Part shown: positions 9,013 to 17,498 of the stretch, in pieces
Position numbering within the stretch: the first letter of the stretch is position 1
How the letters are laid out: each line of letters begins with the position of its first letter
DNA from: Sulfitobacter alexandrii
Lineage (GTDB): Bacteria > Pseudomonadota > Alphaproteobacteria > Rhodobacterales > Rhodobacteraceae
NCBI RefSeq assembly: GCF_001886735.1
Contig: NZ_CP018076.1
Coordinates: forward strand, 1,612,001-1,676,000
DNA: 64,000 nucleotides
Direction: 5' to 3'
Position numbers and translations under genes: made by a program
Notes under the pieces: model-generated
Told to the model about the DNA's origin: nothing
Databases searched by the model: none
The model's input: only the letters and a program-made list of their open reading frames with translations

Positions 9013-12000
9013 ATGACGGAGCAGACAAAAATCACGCTGTCGGGCGTGCCCGAAGGCTTTGACGCCCGGGCGGTCCTCAACGAGGTCGCCAAGGGCGCGC
9101 CGGTCCTGCACGTGGCGCGGGACGACAAGCGGATGGCCGCGATGCAGGCGGCGCTGGCGTTCCATGCGCCGGACATGCCCGTGATCACCTTTCCCGGCTG
9201 GGACTGTCTGCCCTATGACCGGGTGTCGCCGCATGCGGACATCTGCGCGCGGCGTATGGCCACCCTTGCGGCGCTGGTACACGGGATGCCGGAAAGGTTC
9301 GTGCTGCTGACAACCGTCAATGCCGCGACACAGAGGATTCCCGCGCGCAGCGTGCTGCGCGAGGCCGCGTTCTCGGCGCGGGTCGGCAGCCGCATAGACG
9401 AGGCGGCGCTGCGGGCCTTCCTCGTCCGGATGGGCTTTGTCCAGAGCCCGACCGTGACGGAGCCGGGGGATTACGCGATCCGCGGCGGAATCATCGACAT
9501 CTACCCGCCGGGCGATCTTGGCCCGGTGCGGCTGGACCTGTTCGGTGACGTGCTCGACGGCGCCCGCCGGTTCGACGCGGCGTCCCAGCGCACGACGGAC
9601 AAGCTGGACATGGTGGAGCTGGCCCCCGTCAGCGAGGTGATCCTTGACGAGGCGGCGATCACCCGTTTCCGGCAGAACTACAGGATCGAGTTCGGCGCGG
9701 CGGGCACGGATGATCCGCTGTATGAAGCGATCAGCGCGGGGCGCAAGCATCAGGGCGCGGAACACTGGCTCGCCTTCTTCCACGACGGGCTGGAGACGCT
9801 TTTCGACTATCTGCCGCGCGCGACGGTGACGCTGGACGATCAGGTGACGCCGGCGCGGCTGGCGCGCTGGGACACCATCGCGGACCAGTACGAGACCCGG
9901 CGCATCGCCATGTCGAACCGGTCGAAGATGGACAGCGTCTACAAGCCCGCGCCGCCCGAGGGGCTGTACCTCGACGACGACGCCTGGCTGATGGCGACGC
10001 AGGACCACCGGGTGATCCAGTTCATGCCGCTGCCGCAGCCCACGGGGCCGGGCGTGCTGGACGCCGGCGCGCGCATCGGGCGCAGTTTCTCGCCCGAGCG
10101 GCAGCAGGAATCGGTCAGCCTGTTCGGCGCGCTGGCCGATCACATCCGCCGCAAGCTGGACGAGGGGCCGGTGCTGGTCGCGAGCTATTCCGAAGGTGCG
10201 CGGGAGCGGCTGACCGGCCTGATCGAGGACGAAGGGCTGGCCGAGGCGATCCCGGTCAAGAACGGCACCCGCATCGGCAAGCGCGGACTGCATCTGGCGG
10301 TCTGGGCGCTGGAGGCGGGCTTCGAAGCGCCTTGGGAGGCGGCGGGGCCCAAGGGCCGGATCACCGTGATTTCCGAACAGGACGTGCTGGGCGACCGGCT
10401 GATCCGGGCGCCGCGCCGCAAGCGCCGGGCGGAGAATTTCCTGACCGAGGCGCAAAGCCTCAGCCCCGGCGATCTGATCGTGCACGTGGATCACGGCATC
10501 GGGCGCTATCACGGGATGGAGGTGATCACGGCGGCGGGGGCGGCGCATGAATGCCTGCTGCTGGAATACGCCGAAGGGTCCAAGCTGTATCTCCCGGTCG
10601 AGAACATCGAACTGCTGTCGAGATACGGCCACGAGGAAGGGCTGCTGGACAAGCTGGGCGGCGGGGCATGGCAGTCCAAGAAGGCCAAGCTGAAGGAACG
10701 CATCCGCGAGATGGCGGACAGGCTGATCCGCATCGCGGCGGAGCGCGCGTTGCGCAAGGCCCCGGTGCTGGAGCCGCCCATGGGCGCATGGGACGCCTTT
10801 GCCGCGCGCTTCCCCTATACCGAAACGGACGACCAGCTGCGCGCGATCTCGGACGTGGTGGACGACATGACCAGCGGCAATCCGATGGACCGGCTGGTCT
10901 GCGGCGACGTCGGTTTCGGCAAGACCGAGGTGGCGATGCGCGCGGCCTTTGTCGCGGCGATGTCGGGGGTGCAGGTGGCGGTGATCGCGCCCACGACCCT
11001 GCTGGCGCGCCAGCACTACAAATCCTTCGCCGAGAGATTCCGGGGCTTTCCGGTAGAGGTCCGGACGCTCAGCCGGTTCGTCTCGGCCAAGGAGGCGGCC
11101 CTGACGCGGGATGGCATGGCCAAGGGAACCTGCGACATCGTCATCGGCACCCACGCGCTGCTGGCCAAGGGGATCAAGTTCAAGAACCTCGGGCTGCTGA
11201 TCATCGACGAGGAACAGCATTTCGGCGTGACCCACAAGGAGCGGCTGAAGGCTCTGCGCACGGACATCCATGTGCTGACCCTGACCGCCACGCCGATCCC
11301 GCGCACGCTGCAATTGTCCCTGACCGGGGTGCGCGACCTTTCCATCATCGGCACGCCGCCCGTGGACCGCCTTTCGATCCGCACCTACGTCAGCGAATTC
11401 GACGCGGTGACGATCCGCGAAGCGCTGCTGCGCGAGCACTACCGTGGCGGGCAGTCGTTCTACGTCGTGCCGCGGGTGTCCGACCTGGCGGAGATCGAGA
11501 ATTTCCTCAAGGAACAGCTGCCGGAGCTGACCTATGTCGTGGCGCACGGCCAGATGGCGGCGGGCGAGCTGGACGACCGGATGAACGCCTTCTACGACGG
11601 CAAGTTCGACATTCTGCTGGCCACGACCATCGTCGAATCGGGCCTCGACATCCCCACCGCCAACACGATGATCGTGCACCGGGCCGACATGTTCGGTCTG
11701 GCGCAGCTTTACCAGATCCGCGGGCGCGTGGGACGGTCCAAGACGCGGGCCTATGCCTATCTCACGACCAAGCCGCGCGCGAGGCTCACCCCCACGGCGG
11801 AGAAACGCCTGCGGGTGCTGGGCAGTCTCGACACGCTCGGGGCAGGGTTCACCCTGGCCAGCCAGGATCTCGACATTCGCGGGGCGGGCAACCTCCTGGG
11901 CGAAGAACAGTCGGGCCAAATGCGCGACGTGGGGTTCGAGCTCTACCAGTCGATGCTGGAAGAGGCGATCGCCAAGATCCGCGCGGGCGAGATGGAGGGG

Positions 12001-12504
12001 CTGTCGGAAGCCGACGAGCAATGGGCGCCGCAGATCAACCTCGGCGTGCCCGTGCTGATCCCCGAGGATTACGTGCCGGATCTGGACGTGCGGCTGGGGC
12101 TGTACCGGCGCCTGTCCGAACTGACCACCAAGGTCGAACTGGAAGGCTTTGCCGCGGAACTGATCGACCGCTTCGGCAAGCTGCCGCGCGAGGTCAACAC
12201 GCTGATGCTGGTGGTGCGGATCAAGGCGATGTGCAAGCGGGCGGGCATCGCCAAGCTGGACGGCGGCCCCAAGGGGGCCACGATCCAGTTCCACAAGGAC
12301 AAGTTCGCCTCGCCCGAAGGACTGGTGGCCTTCATCAAGGATCAGCGCGGGCTGGCCAAGGTCAAGGACAACAAGATCGTGGTGCGGCGTGACTGGAAGA
12401 ACGACGCGGACAAGATCAAGGGCGCTTTCTCCATCGCGCGCGATCTCGCCGAACACGTGATCGCCAAGGAAAAAGAGAAGGGCGGCAAGGCCAAGGCCTC
12501 CTGA
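9013..12504 (+). CDS. mfd: Transcription-repair coupling factor Mfd
   Basis: This 1163-residue protein displaces RNA polymerase stalled at DNA damage and recruits UvrA for excision repair. N-terminal UvrB-like modules occupy roughly residues 1-340. The RNA polymerase interaction (CarD-like) domain begins near LSPGDLIVHVDHGIGRYHGME (about 480). The translocase follows, with Walker A GDVGFGKTE (about 631), the DEEQ box LLIIDEEQHFG (about 731) and the TATPIPRTL motif. A TRCF C-terminal domain ends the protein. The length is normal and no motif is missing. ATG 9013 follows directly after the membrane-protein gene and the two likely form one operon. Confidence 0.98.
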   Translation: MTEQTKITLSGVPEGFDARAVLNEVAKGAPVLHVARDDKRMAAMQAALAFHAPDMPVITFPGWDCLPYDRVSPHADICARRMATLAALVHGMPERFVLLTTVNAATQRIPARSVLREAAFSARVGSRIDEAALRAFLVRMGFVQSPTVTEPGDYAIRGGIIDIYPPGDLGPVRLDLFGDVLDGARRFDAASQRTTDKLDMVELAPVSEVILDEAAITRFRQNYRIEFGAAGTDDPLYEAISAGRKHQGAEHWLAFFHDGLETLFDYLPRATVTLDDQVTPARLARWDTIADQYETRRIAMSNRSKMDSVYKPAPPEGLYLDDDAWLMATQDHRVIQFMPLPQPTGPGVLDAGARIGRSFSPERQQESVSLFGALADHIRRKLDEGPVLVASYSEGARERLTGLIEDEGLAEAIPVKNGTRIGKRGLHLAVWALEAGFEAPWEAAGPKGRITVISEQDVLGDRLIRAPRRKRRAENFLTEAQSLSPGDLIVHVDHGIGRYHGMEVITAAGAAHECLLLEYAEGSKLYLPVENIELLSRYGHEEGLLDKLGGGAWQSKKAKLKERIREMADRLIRIAAERALRKAPVLEPPMGAWDAFAARFPYTETDDQLRAISDVVDDMTSGNPMDRLVCGDVGFGKTEVAMRAAFVAAMSGVQVAVIAPTTLLARQHYKSFAERFRGFPVEVRTLSRFVSAKEAALTRDGMAKGTCDIVIGTHALLAKGIKFKNLGLLIIDEEQHFGVTHKERLKALRTDIHVLTLTATPIPRTLQLSLTGVRDLSIIGTPPVDRLSIRTYVSEFDAVTIREALLREHYRGGQSFYVVPRVSDLAEIENFLKEQLPELTYVVAHGQMAAGELDDRMNAFYDGKFDILLATTIVESGLDIPTANTMIVHRADMFGLAQLYQIRGRVGRSKTRAYAYLTTKPRARLTPTAEKRLRVLGSLDTLGAGFTLASQDLDIRGAGNLLGEEQSGQMRDVGFELYQSMLEEAIAKIRAGEMEGLSEADEQWAPQINLGVPVLIPEDYVPDLDVRLGLYRRLSELTTKVELEGFAAELIDRFGKLPREVNTLMLVVRIKAMCKRAGIAKLDGGPKGATIQFHKDKFASPEGLVAFIKDQRGLAKVKDNKIVVRRDWKNDADKIKGAFSIARDLAEHVIAKEKEKGGKAKAS

Positions 12505-12511
12505 CGCGGGC

Positions 12512-12525
12512 GCCGGTGTGCCGGC
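12512..12525. terminator. Short hairpin between convergent mfd and MFS genes
   Basis: GCCGG-TGTG-CCGGC fills almost the whole 21-base gap between the mfd stop and the convergent transporter stop. It has no T-run on either strand, so intrinsic termination is doubtful; it may act as a 3'-end stabilising hairpin for both messages. Confidence 0.35.
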
Positions 12526-13728
12526 CTACTCGGCGACGGCAAGGCCCCCTTCGGCCCGCATCAGCAGGACCATGAGGCCGACACCGGCACAGCTCATCGC
12601 GCAGACCGCACCGAACAGCAGCGACACGTCGCCGCTGAACATCATCGCCACCGGCGACGCGATCAGCGCCGCGAACACGGTGGAGGTCGAGCCGATGACG
12701 GAGGCGGCCATGCCCGCCATGTGGCCCATCGGGGCCATCGCGATGGCGTTGAGATTGCCGAGGGTCAGGCCCGCCTGCGAAAAGAGGCACAGCTGCCAGA
12801 AAAGAAAGATGCCGAAGCCCGCCGGGTTGAGCGGATCCGCGAAACCGAAGAAATACATCGATCCCGAGAGAAAGACTTGCGCGGTGAGCGCAAGACCAAC
12901 CAGCCGGCGCATGCCCATCCGCTCGACCAGAAGGGCGTTGACGATGCTAGCCGTGCCTGCGGCCAGCGCCACGGCACCGAACCAGAAGGGAAAGGTATCC
13001 GGCCTTTGATAGACTTGGTCATAAACCTGCTGGATCAGCATCAGGGTCGCGAACAGCATTGCCATCGCCAGCGACTGCACGAGGATGGAAACCCTGACCG
13101 TGCGGTGGGACGCGATTTCGCGCACCGAAGCGACGATGAGGTTGAGCCGGAGCGGCCGGCGATGTTGGTCCGGCAGGGTTTCCGGCAAACGCAGCGCCAT
13201 CCAGATCACGCTGATCAGCGAGAAGGCGACGAACGCCAGGTAGATGCCGCGCCAGTCGGACAGGTCGATGATGAGCGCACCCATCGCGGGGGCGAAGGCC
13301 GGCACGAGGGTGAAGATCAGCATGATGATGGAGACGATCTTGGCCATCTCGCGTCCCGCGAACAGGTCACGCACCACGGCAATCGCCACCACGCGGGGGC
13401 CCGAGGCGCCCAGGCCCTGGAACAGGCGGGCGATCAGCATCATCTCGAGCGAGGTGCTCGCCCAGGCCACGACGGTGGAGACGAGGTAGAGAGCAACTCC
13501 CCCGAAAATCACCGGCCGCCGCCCGAAGGCGTCCGACATCGGTCCTGTCAGGAAGGTCCCCATGCCCATCCCCAAGACGAAGGCAGTGAGTACCAGCGGG
13601 GCGCGGTGCGCCGTTTCGGGAGACAGTTCCTGCGCGATCTCGGGCAGGGCGGGCAGCATGGCGTCGATCGAAAAGGCAATGGTGGCGAACATCATGGCGA
13701 TCAGACCAACGAATTCCGCCCGGTGCAT
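12526..13728 (-). CDS. MFS drug-resistance exporter, Bcr/CflA type
   Basis: This 400-residue major facilitator protein has 12 predicted membrane segments. The first helix carries the Bcr/CflA hallmark FSIDAMLPALPEIA, and the loop after helix 2 carries GPMSDAFGRRPV (motif A). Family members export drugs or small metabolites by proton antiport in the inner membrane. ATG 13728 has AGGA eight bases upstream; the frame extends to 13767 without a ribosome site. It converges on mfd. The 140 bases upstream (13729-13868) are A+T-rich and probably hold its promoter. The substrate is unknown. Confidence 0.9.
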   Translation of the reverse strand: MHRAEFVGLIAMMFATIAFSIDAMLPALPEIAQELSPETAHRAPLVLTAFVLGMGMGTFLTGPMSDAFGRRPVIFGGVALYLVSTVVAWASTSLEMMLIARLFQGLGASGPRVVAIAVVRDLFAGREMAKIVSIIMLIFTLVPAFAPAMGALIIDLSDWRGIYLAFVAFSLISVIWMALRLPETLPDQHRRPLRLNLIVASVREIASHRTVRVSILVQSLAMAMLFATLMLIQQVYDQVYQRPDTFPFWFGAVALAAGTASIVNALLVERMGMRRLVGLALTAQVFLSGSMYFFGFADPLNPAGFGIFLFWQLCLFSQAGLTLGNLNAIAMAPMGHMAGMAASVIGSTSTVFAALIASPVAMMFSGDVSLLFGAVCAMSCAGVGLMVLLMRAEGGLAVAE

Positions 13729-13868
13729 CGTCAGTTCCTGTTTTCGATCTTCCACGTCCCGCTCCACCCCATGCGTCGGGCTCGTGGCCTGACGCTATTC
13801 AGCGTCTAAATAACCCATGGTTGCAAATCCGACAATCAACAATTGAAACGACTTTTGAATTTTCGTGT

Positions 13869-14273
13869 TCAGGACGCCCGGCGTGTCATTTCGACACCTG
13901 CCTCGCCCGCCGCCCACGGCAGGCTCACCAGATGCACGATGTCCCGCAGGGCCGAAAGATCCACCCCCGGAGGCACGTCGCCAAGGGCGAGGACGTCCAC
14001 GTTGTAATTGACGATATCGGTGCGCAGCTGGTCCCAGCACTCCTGTCCGATCACGTGCGATACGAAGCGCGTGCGTTCCAGCCGCATCCGGCGCAGCGCG
14101 TAAGGGGTGGTGACGGCAAGCCCGCTCCTGCGGCAGAAGGTGTCGGTCGCACAGCCCACGATCACGTCGCGTCCCAGCGCACCGAGCCGGCGCAGCCGTG
14201 CGCTGCAGTCCGGGCCCATGTCATCGAAGATACCGTAGGTCAGCAGAACCCGGTGCGGCGCGGGAGAGATCAT
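13869..14273 (-). CDS. Cytidylyltransferase-like protein lacking the catalytic HxGH motif
   Basis: This 134-residue protein lines up along its whole length with TagD/GCT-type nucleotidyltransferases: VLLTYGIFD, then ALGRDVIVGCATDTF, SHVIGQECWDQLRTDI, YNVDVLALGD and HLVSLP. However, the catalytic HxGH that should follow GIFD is replaced by DMGPDC, and the late RTxGxST signature is replaced by AAGEAGVE. It is therefore probably not an active CTP transferase and may bind a nucleotide or act as a scaffold. ATG 14273 follows AAAGGA at ideal spacing; a longer frame to 14561 is unsupported. Neighbours give no clear functional partner. Confidence 0.7.
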   Translation of the reverse strand: MISPAPHRVLLTYGIFDDMGPDCSARLRRLGALGRDVIVGCATDTFCRRSGLAVTTPYALRRMRLERTRFVSHVIGQECWDQLRTDIVNYNVDVLALGDVPPGVDLSALRDIVHLVSLPWAAGEAGVEMTRRAS

Positions 14274-14455
14274 GCGCCGGTCCTTTCGACGGGGCCCGTT
14301 TCCTTGAGCCAGATCGCCTGAACCGGGCAGGGGCGTTGGCGGAACACCGGTTCCGCGGCGGGACGCCCGCCGGGCCGGGAGGAAGGAAGGATGATGAATG
14401 CCCGTCCGGTATGCCATGCGGTATCGCCGTCGGGGGTTGCCCGTTCTTCTGCCAT
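14270..14455 (-). CDS. Possible small hypothetical protein, 61 aa
   Basis: An open frame (up to 14506; ATG at 14455) ends with a TGA that overlaps the ATG of the cytidylyltransferase-like gene as ATGA. The stretch 14274-14597 otherwise holds no recognisable gene. The protein is basic and Pro/Arg-rich, with only one mildly hydrophobic stretch (AFIILPSS), and matches nothing I know. The ATGA overlap is the main argument for it; the random-looking composition argues against it. Confidence 0.25.
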   Translation of the reverse strand: MAEERATPDGDTAWHTGRAFIILPSSRPGGRPAAEPVFRQRPCPVQAIWLKETGPVERTGA

Positions 14456-14597
14456 CTGCCTGCTCGATCCGTACTGCACGGGGTCTCTGCCCCGTTTGAG
14501 GATCAAGGTTAGGCGAGGCGCGGAAGGCTGGCAAAGGGTCGTTGCGAATCAGCCGCGCCATGTGGCCGATCTGCCATAGTCACGCGAAAGCGGCCGT

Positions 14598-15239
14598 TCA
14601 GGTCGCGTCGGAGAGTTCCGCGATGACCTTGGCCCACAGCTCGGGCGGCTGTGCGCCCGGTACCGCGTGCCGGTTGCCGACGATGAAGGTCGGCACCGCG
14701 GTGATCCCCATTTTCCGGCTGTGGGCGTCCCTGTCGAGGATTGCCTGCCTGTCCTCGTCGGTCTGCAGCAGGCGGGCCACCACGGCGGCGTCCATCTCGA
14801 TGCTGTCCGCCACGTCTGCCAGCACCTCGGGGTCGCCGATGTCGCGGCCCTCCACGAAATAGGCCTTGAACAGGGCCGACACGGCGGCGGTCTGCCGTCC
14901 CTCGATGCCCGCCCAATGGATCAGGCGATGCGCGTCAAGCGTGTTGGGCGTGCGCTGCATCTCCTCGAAGTTGATGGTGAGGCCAGCGGACCGGGCGTGC
15001 TCCGCCACCGGTGCATAGGCGCTTGCCGCGGCTTCCTTGCCGCCGAACTTGCGTTCCAGATAGGTTCGCCTGTCCATGCCGCCGGCGGGCATGTCGGGGT
15101 TGAGCTGGAAGGGATGCCATTCGATCACGAAGGGATGATCCGGGTGATCCAGCAGCGCGCGGTCCAGTTGCGCCTTGCCGATGTAGCACCAGGGGCAGAT
15201 CGGGTCCGACATGATATCAAGCTTGATCGGTTCCGGCAT
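14598..15239 (-). CDS. DsbA-family oxidoreductase, FrnE/2-hydroxychromene isomerase type
   Basis: This 213-residue protein has a thioredoxin fold with the active-site CPWC (MSDPICPWCYIGKAQL, Cys near 15 and 18), a long helical insertion, and the cis-Pro loop GITAVPTFIVGNRH near residue 177. There is no signal peptide, so it acts in the cytoplasm. FrnE-type proteins are disulfide oxidoreductases or isomerases linked to stress or aromatic metabolism. ATG 15239 lies 23 bases inside the end of the upstream acyl-CoA synthetase gene, so the two genes overlap and are probably cotranscribed. The frame continues upstream only as out-of-frame sequence of that synthetase. Confidence 0.88.
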   Translation of the reverse strand: MPEPIKLDIMSDPICPWCYIGKAQLDRALLDHPDHPFVIEWHPFQLNPDMPAGGMDRRTYLERKFGGKEAAASAYAPVAEHARSAGLTINFEEMQRTPNTLDAHRLIHWAGIEGRQTAAVSALFKAYFVEGRDIGDPEVLADVADSIEMDAAVVARLLQTDEDRQAILDRDAHSRKMGITAVPTFIVGNRHAVPGAQPPELWAKVIAELSDAT

Positions 15240-16731
15240 CTTTCCTCGCTTCGTAATCCTTGCGCAGCTTGCGGCGCAGCAGCTTGCCGTTGGCCCCCGT
15301 GGGCAGCGCGCCGACGCGGATGTAGAGCCGCGGCCGCTTGTAGCGCGCCAGTCTCTCCTCGGCATAGCGGCCCAGCGTGGCGTCGTCCAGCGGGTTGGCC
15401 GAGGTGTAGAACGCGGCGATCACGCTGACGCCGGGTTTCACCTCGATCTCGGTTGCGGCGATCCCGGTCACGCCGGGCGCATCGGCCAGCGCCGCCTCCA
15501 CCTCGAGCGGGGAGACCCGGAAGCCGCCCGCGTTCATCATGTCGTCCTGCCGCCCGAGGTAGGTAACCTGTCCGTCCGCGTCCATGACGCCCTGGTCTCC
15601 GGTCAGGAACCAGTCGCCGCGGTAGCGCGCGGCCGTCTGTTCGGGCGCGCCCAGATAGCCCAGCATCAGCCCCGGATCGCTGCGGTGGATGGCGATTGTC
15701 CCCGGCGTACCGGTCTCCGCCACGCCATCCTCCGCGAGGATGGCGACTTTTCGCCCCGGTTGTGGCCGCCCCAGCGCCCCCGCCGCTGCGGGGTGCTCGG
15801 GGCAGCCCGATATGAAGGTCGAACATTCGGACATGCCGAACGCCTCGAAGACAGGCGTGCCCGTCGCCGTTTCCCAGGCGGTGCGCACCGCGGGGCTCAG
15901 CTTTTCTCCCGCGCTCAGGCCGTGGCGCAGCCGCGGCAGGTCCAGCTTCCGCGGTGTCTTGAGCATCTGCCGGTAAACCCCCGGCGCGGCGGCGAAAAGC
16001 GTTGCCCCGTGTCGCGCCATCAGGGCCGGCAGATCCTGCGCCGGCGTGCCGGGGGCCGGGATCAGCGCGGTCGCGCCCCGCGTCCAGGGATCCATCAGCC
16101 CGGTGCCCAGCGTGTAGGTCCAGTTGAAGGCCCCGGCGTGCAGCATCCGGTCATCGGCGCGCAGCCCGTACCAGCCGTCGAACATCATCCGCCGTGCGAG
16201 GATCGCGCGGTGGGCATGGAGAACGGCCGTCGGCTGTCCCGAGGTGCCGGAGGTGTAGATGATGTAGCCGGGCCGGTCCGCGGGGCCGAGGTGCCAATCC
16301 ACCGCGGGCAGGTCGCGCATGGCTCTCAACGCGTCGAGGCCGATGCGCGCGCCATGCGGCGGGCAGGGGACGGACGGGTCGTGCAGGATCGCGGCAGGGG
16401 CCAGACCGGGCAGCAGCTTCGCCACCTCCGCCTCGGTCAGGGCCGCCGCCGTCGGCACGGGCACCAGCCCTGCGGCCAGCGCGCCGAGATAGGCGATGGG
16501 AAAGTCGGGCGTATTGCCCAGCCGCATCAGCACCACGTCACCGGGCGCCAGCCCGGCCTGCAAGAGCCCCGTCCCCGTGCCGCGCACCGCGGCGCGCAGC
16601 CGGGCAAAGCTCCAGTCCTCGCGGGCATCGGGCCGCAGAAGGGAGAGCGCGACCTTGTCGGGCGCATCCCGACCGGCGCGCAGCACGTACCGCGCGAGGT
16701 TGAAGCCGCTCTCGAGGGTGTCATCCGTCAT
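15217..16731 (-). CDS. AMP-forming acyl-CoA synthetase (class I adenylate-forming)
   Basis: This 504-residue enzyme activates a carboxylic acid as acyl-AMP and then acyl-CoA. The ATP loop IIYTSGTSGQPTAVLH is near residue 158, and A5-like FEAFGMSE, A7-like WFLTGDQGVMD and A8-like GRQDDMMNAGGFRVSP follow, with the catalytic Lys in GANGKLLRRKLR near the C terminus. It resembles benzoate/short-chain ligases, but the acid cannot be told. It overlaps the DsbA-like gene downstream and is divergent, across 64 bases, from the XRE-cupin regulator, its likely controller. Confidence 0.88.
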   Translation of the reverse strand: MTDDTLESGFNLARYVLRAGRDAPDKVALSLLRPDAREDWSFARLRAAVRGTGTGLLQAGLAPGDVVLMRLGNTPDFPIAYLGALAAGLVPVPTAAALTEAEVAKLLPGLAPAAILHDPSVPCPPHGARIGLDALRAMRDLPAVDWHLGPADRPGYIIYTSGTSGQPTAVLHAHRAILARRMMFDGWYGLRADDRMLHAGAFNWTYTLGTGLMDPWTRGATALIPAPGTPAQDLPALMARHGATLFAAAPGVYRQMLKTPRKLDLPRLRHGLSAGEKLSPAVRTAWETATGTPVFEAFGMSECSTFISGCPEHPAAAGALGRPQPGRKVAILAEDGVAETGTPGTIAIHRSDPGLMLGYLGAPEQTAARYRGDWFLTGDQGVMDADGQVTYLGRQDDMMNAGGFRVSPLEVEAALADAPGVTGIAATEIEVKPGVSVIAAFYTSANPLDDATLGRYAEERLARYKRPRLYIRVGALPTGANGKLLRRKLRKDYEARKDAGTDQA

Positions 16732-16795
16732 GCCATGGCGCTAGCCCAGCACGTGGCGCGTTGCAAGCGTCACGGCGCGGCGCTAAAGCAGGAGG

Positions 16796-17413
16796 ATGAA
16801 CCGAAACGCCAGCCTGATCGAGATCGCCCGCGCGGGCGGAGAGCCGGAAATCACCCCGCCACTGGACCTCGGCGCGCGGGTGCGCGACCTGCGCAAGGCG
16901 CGCGGTTGGACGCTCGAGCAGGCAGCACGGCAGGCGGGACTGGCGCGCTCGACCCTGTCAAAGATCGAGAACGGCCAGATGTCGCCCACCTACGAGGCGC
17001 TCAAGAAGCTGGCGACCGGGCTCGAGATCTCGGTGCCGCAGCTTTTCACGCCGCCCGCGGCGGAAAAGATCAACGGTCGTATGGCGGTCACCCGGACCGG
17101 CGAGGGCACGGCCAAGGCCACCACCACCTACGAACACGAGCTTCTCGCAGAGACCCTGCGCAAGAAGCAGATGCTCCCCTACCGCGCGCGCATCCGCGCC
17201 CGCAGCATGGAGGAATTCGACGGCTGGGTGCGCCACGACGGGGAGGAGTTCCTCTATGTCCTGACCGGGGTGATCACGCTCTATACCGAATTCTACGAAC
17301 CGGTGGAGATGCGGCGGGGCGACAGCGCTTATTACGATGCGACCATGGGACACAACGTCGTGTCCGCTTCGGCCGAGGACGCGACCATCCTCTGGGTGAC
17401 GGCGCTGTCCTGA
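16796..17413 (+). CDS. XRE-family regulator with C-terminal cupin domain
   Basis: This 205-residue transcription factor has an N-terminal HTH (about 25-80: LGARVRDLRKARGWTLEQAARQAGLA, split here as LGARVRDLRKARGW and AARQAGLARSTLSKIENGQMSP) and a C-terminal cupin (about 120-200: GWVRHDGEEFLYVLTG, YYDATMGHNV). This layout senses a small molecule in the cupin barrel. ATG 16796 has a strong AGGAGG. It faces the acyl-CoA synthetase gene across a 64-base divergent region (16732-16795) that contains a GTTGCAAGC half-palindrome, and probably controls it. The gene ends just before the double-hairpin repeat at 17415. Confidence 0.9.
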   Translation: MNRNASLIEIARAGGEPEITPPLDLGARVRDLRKARGWTLEQAARQAGLARSTLSKIENGQMSPTYEALKKLATGLEISVPQLFTPPAAEKINGRMAVTRTGEGTAKATTTYEHELLAETLRKKQMLPYRARIRARSMEEFDGWVRHDGEEFLYVLTGVITLYTEFYEPVEMRRGDSAYYDATMGHNVVSASAEDATILWVTALS

Positions 17414-17414
17414 T

Positions 17415-17492
17415 CTTCTTTATGCCCCAAGTACTCCGGGGTTTGGGGCGGAGCCCCAAGACATCATGAATCGCATGCGGCGCAGCCGCACC
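17415..17492. repeat. Double-hairpin intergenic repeat, copy 1
   Basis: This element begins CTTCTTTATGCCC, continues with a TACTCCGGGG box, and has two hairpins: TTGGGGC-GGA-GCCCCAA (17443-17459) and TGCGGC-GCA-GCCGCA (17476-17490). A second copy lies at 41637-41712 with nearly the same sequence and the same two hairpins. Both copies sit in short gaps between convergent genes, immediately after the stop of the plus-strand gene. The likely role is a bidirectional transcription or mRNA 3'-end element. Confidence 0.8.
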
Positions 17493-17498
17493 TTCGGG

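Noticed and set aside
8926-12456. 1176-codon open frame on the minus strand across mfd
   Set aside because: It mirrors mfd on the other strand. The composition is low-complexity His/Arg/Gln-rich and there is no ribosome site or motif.
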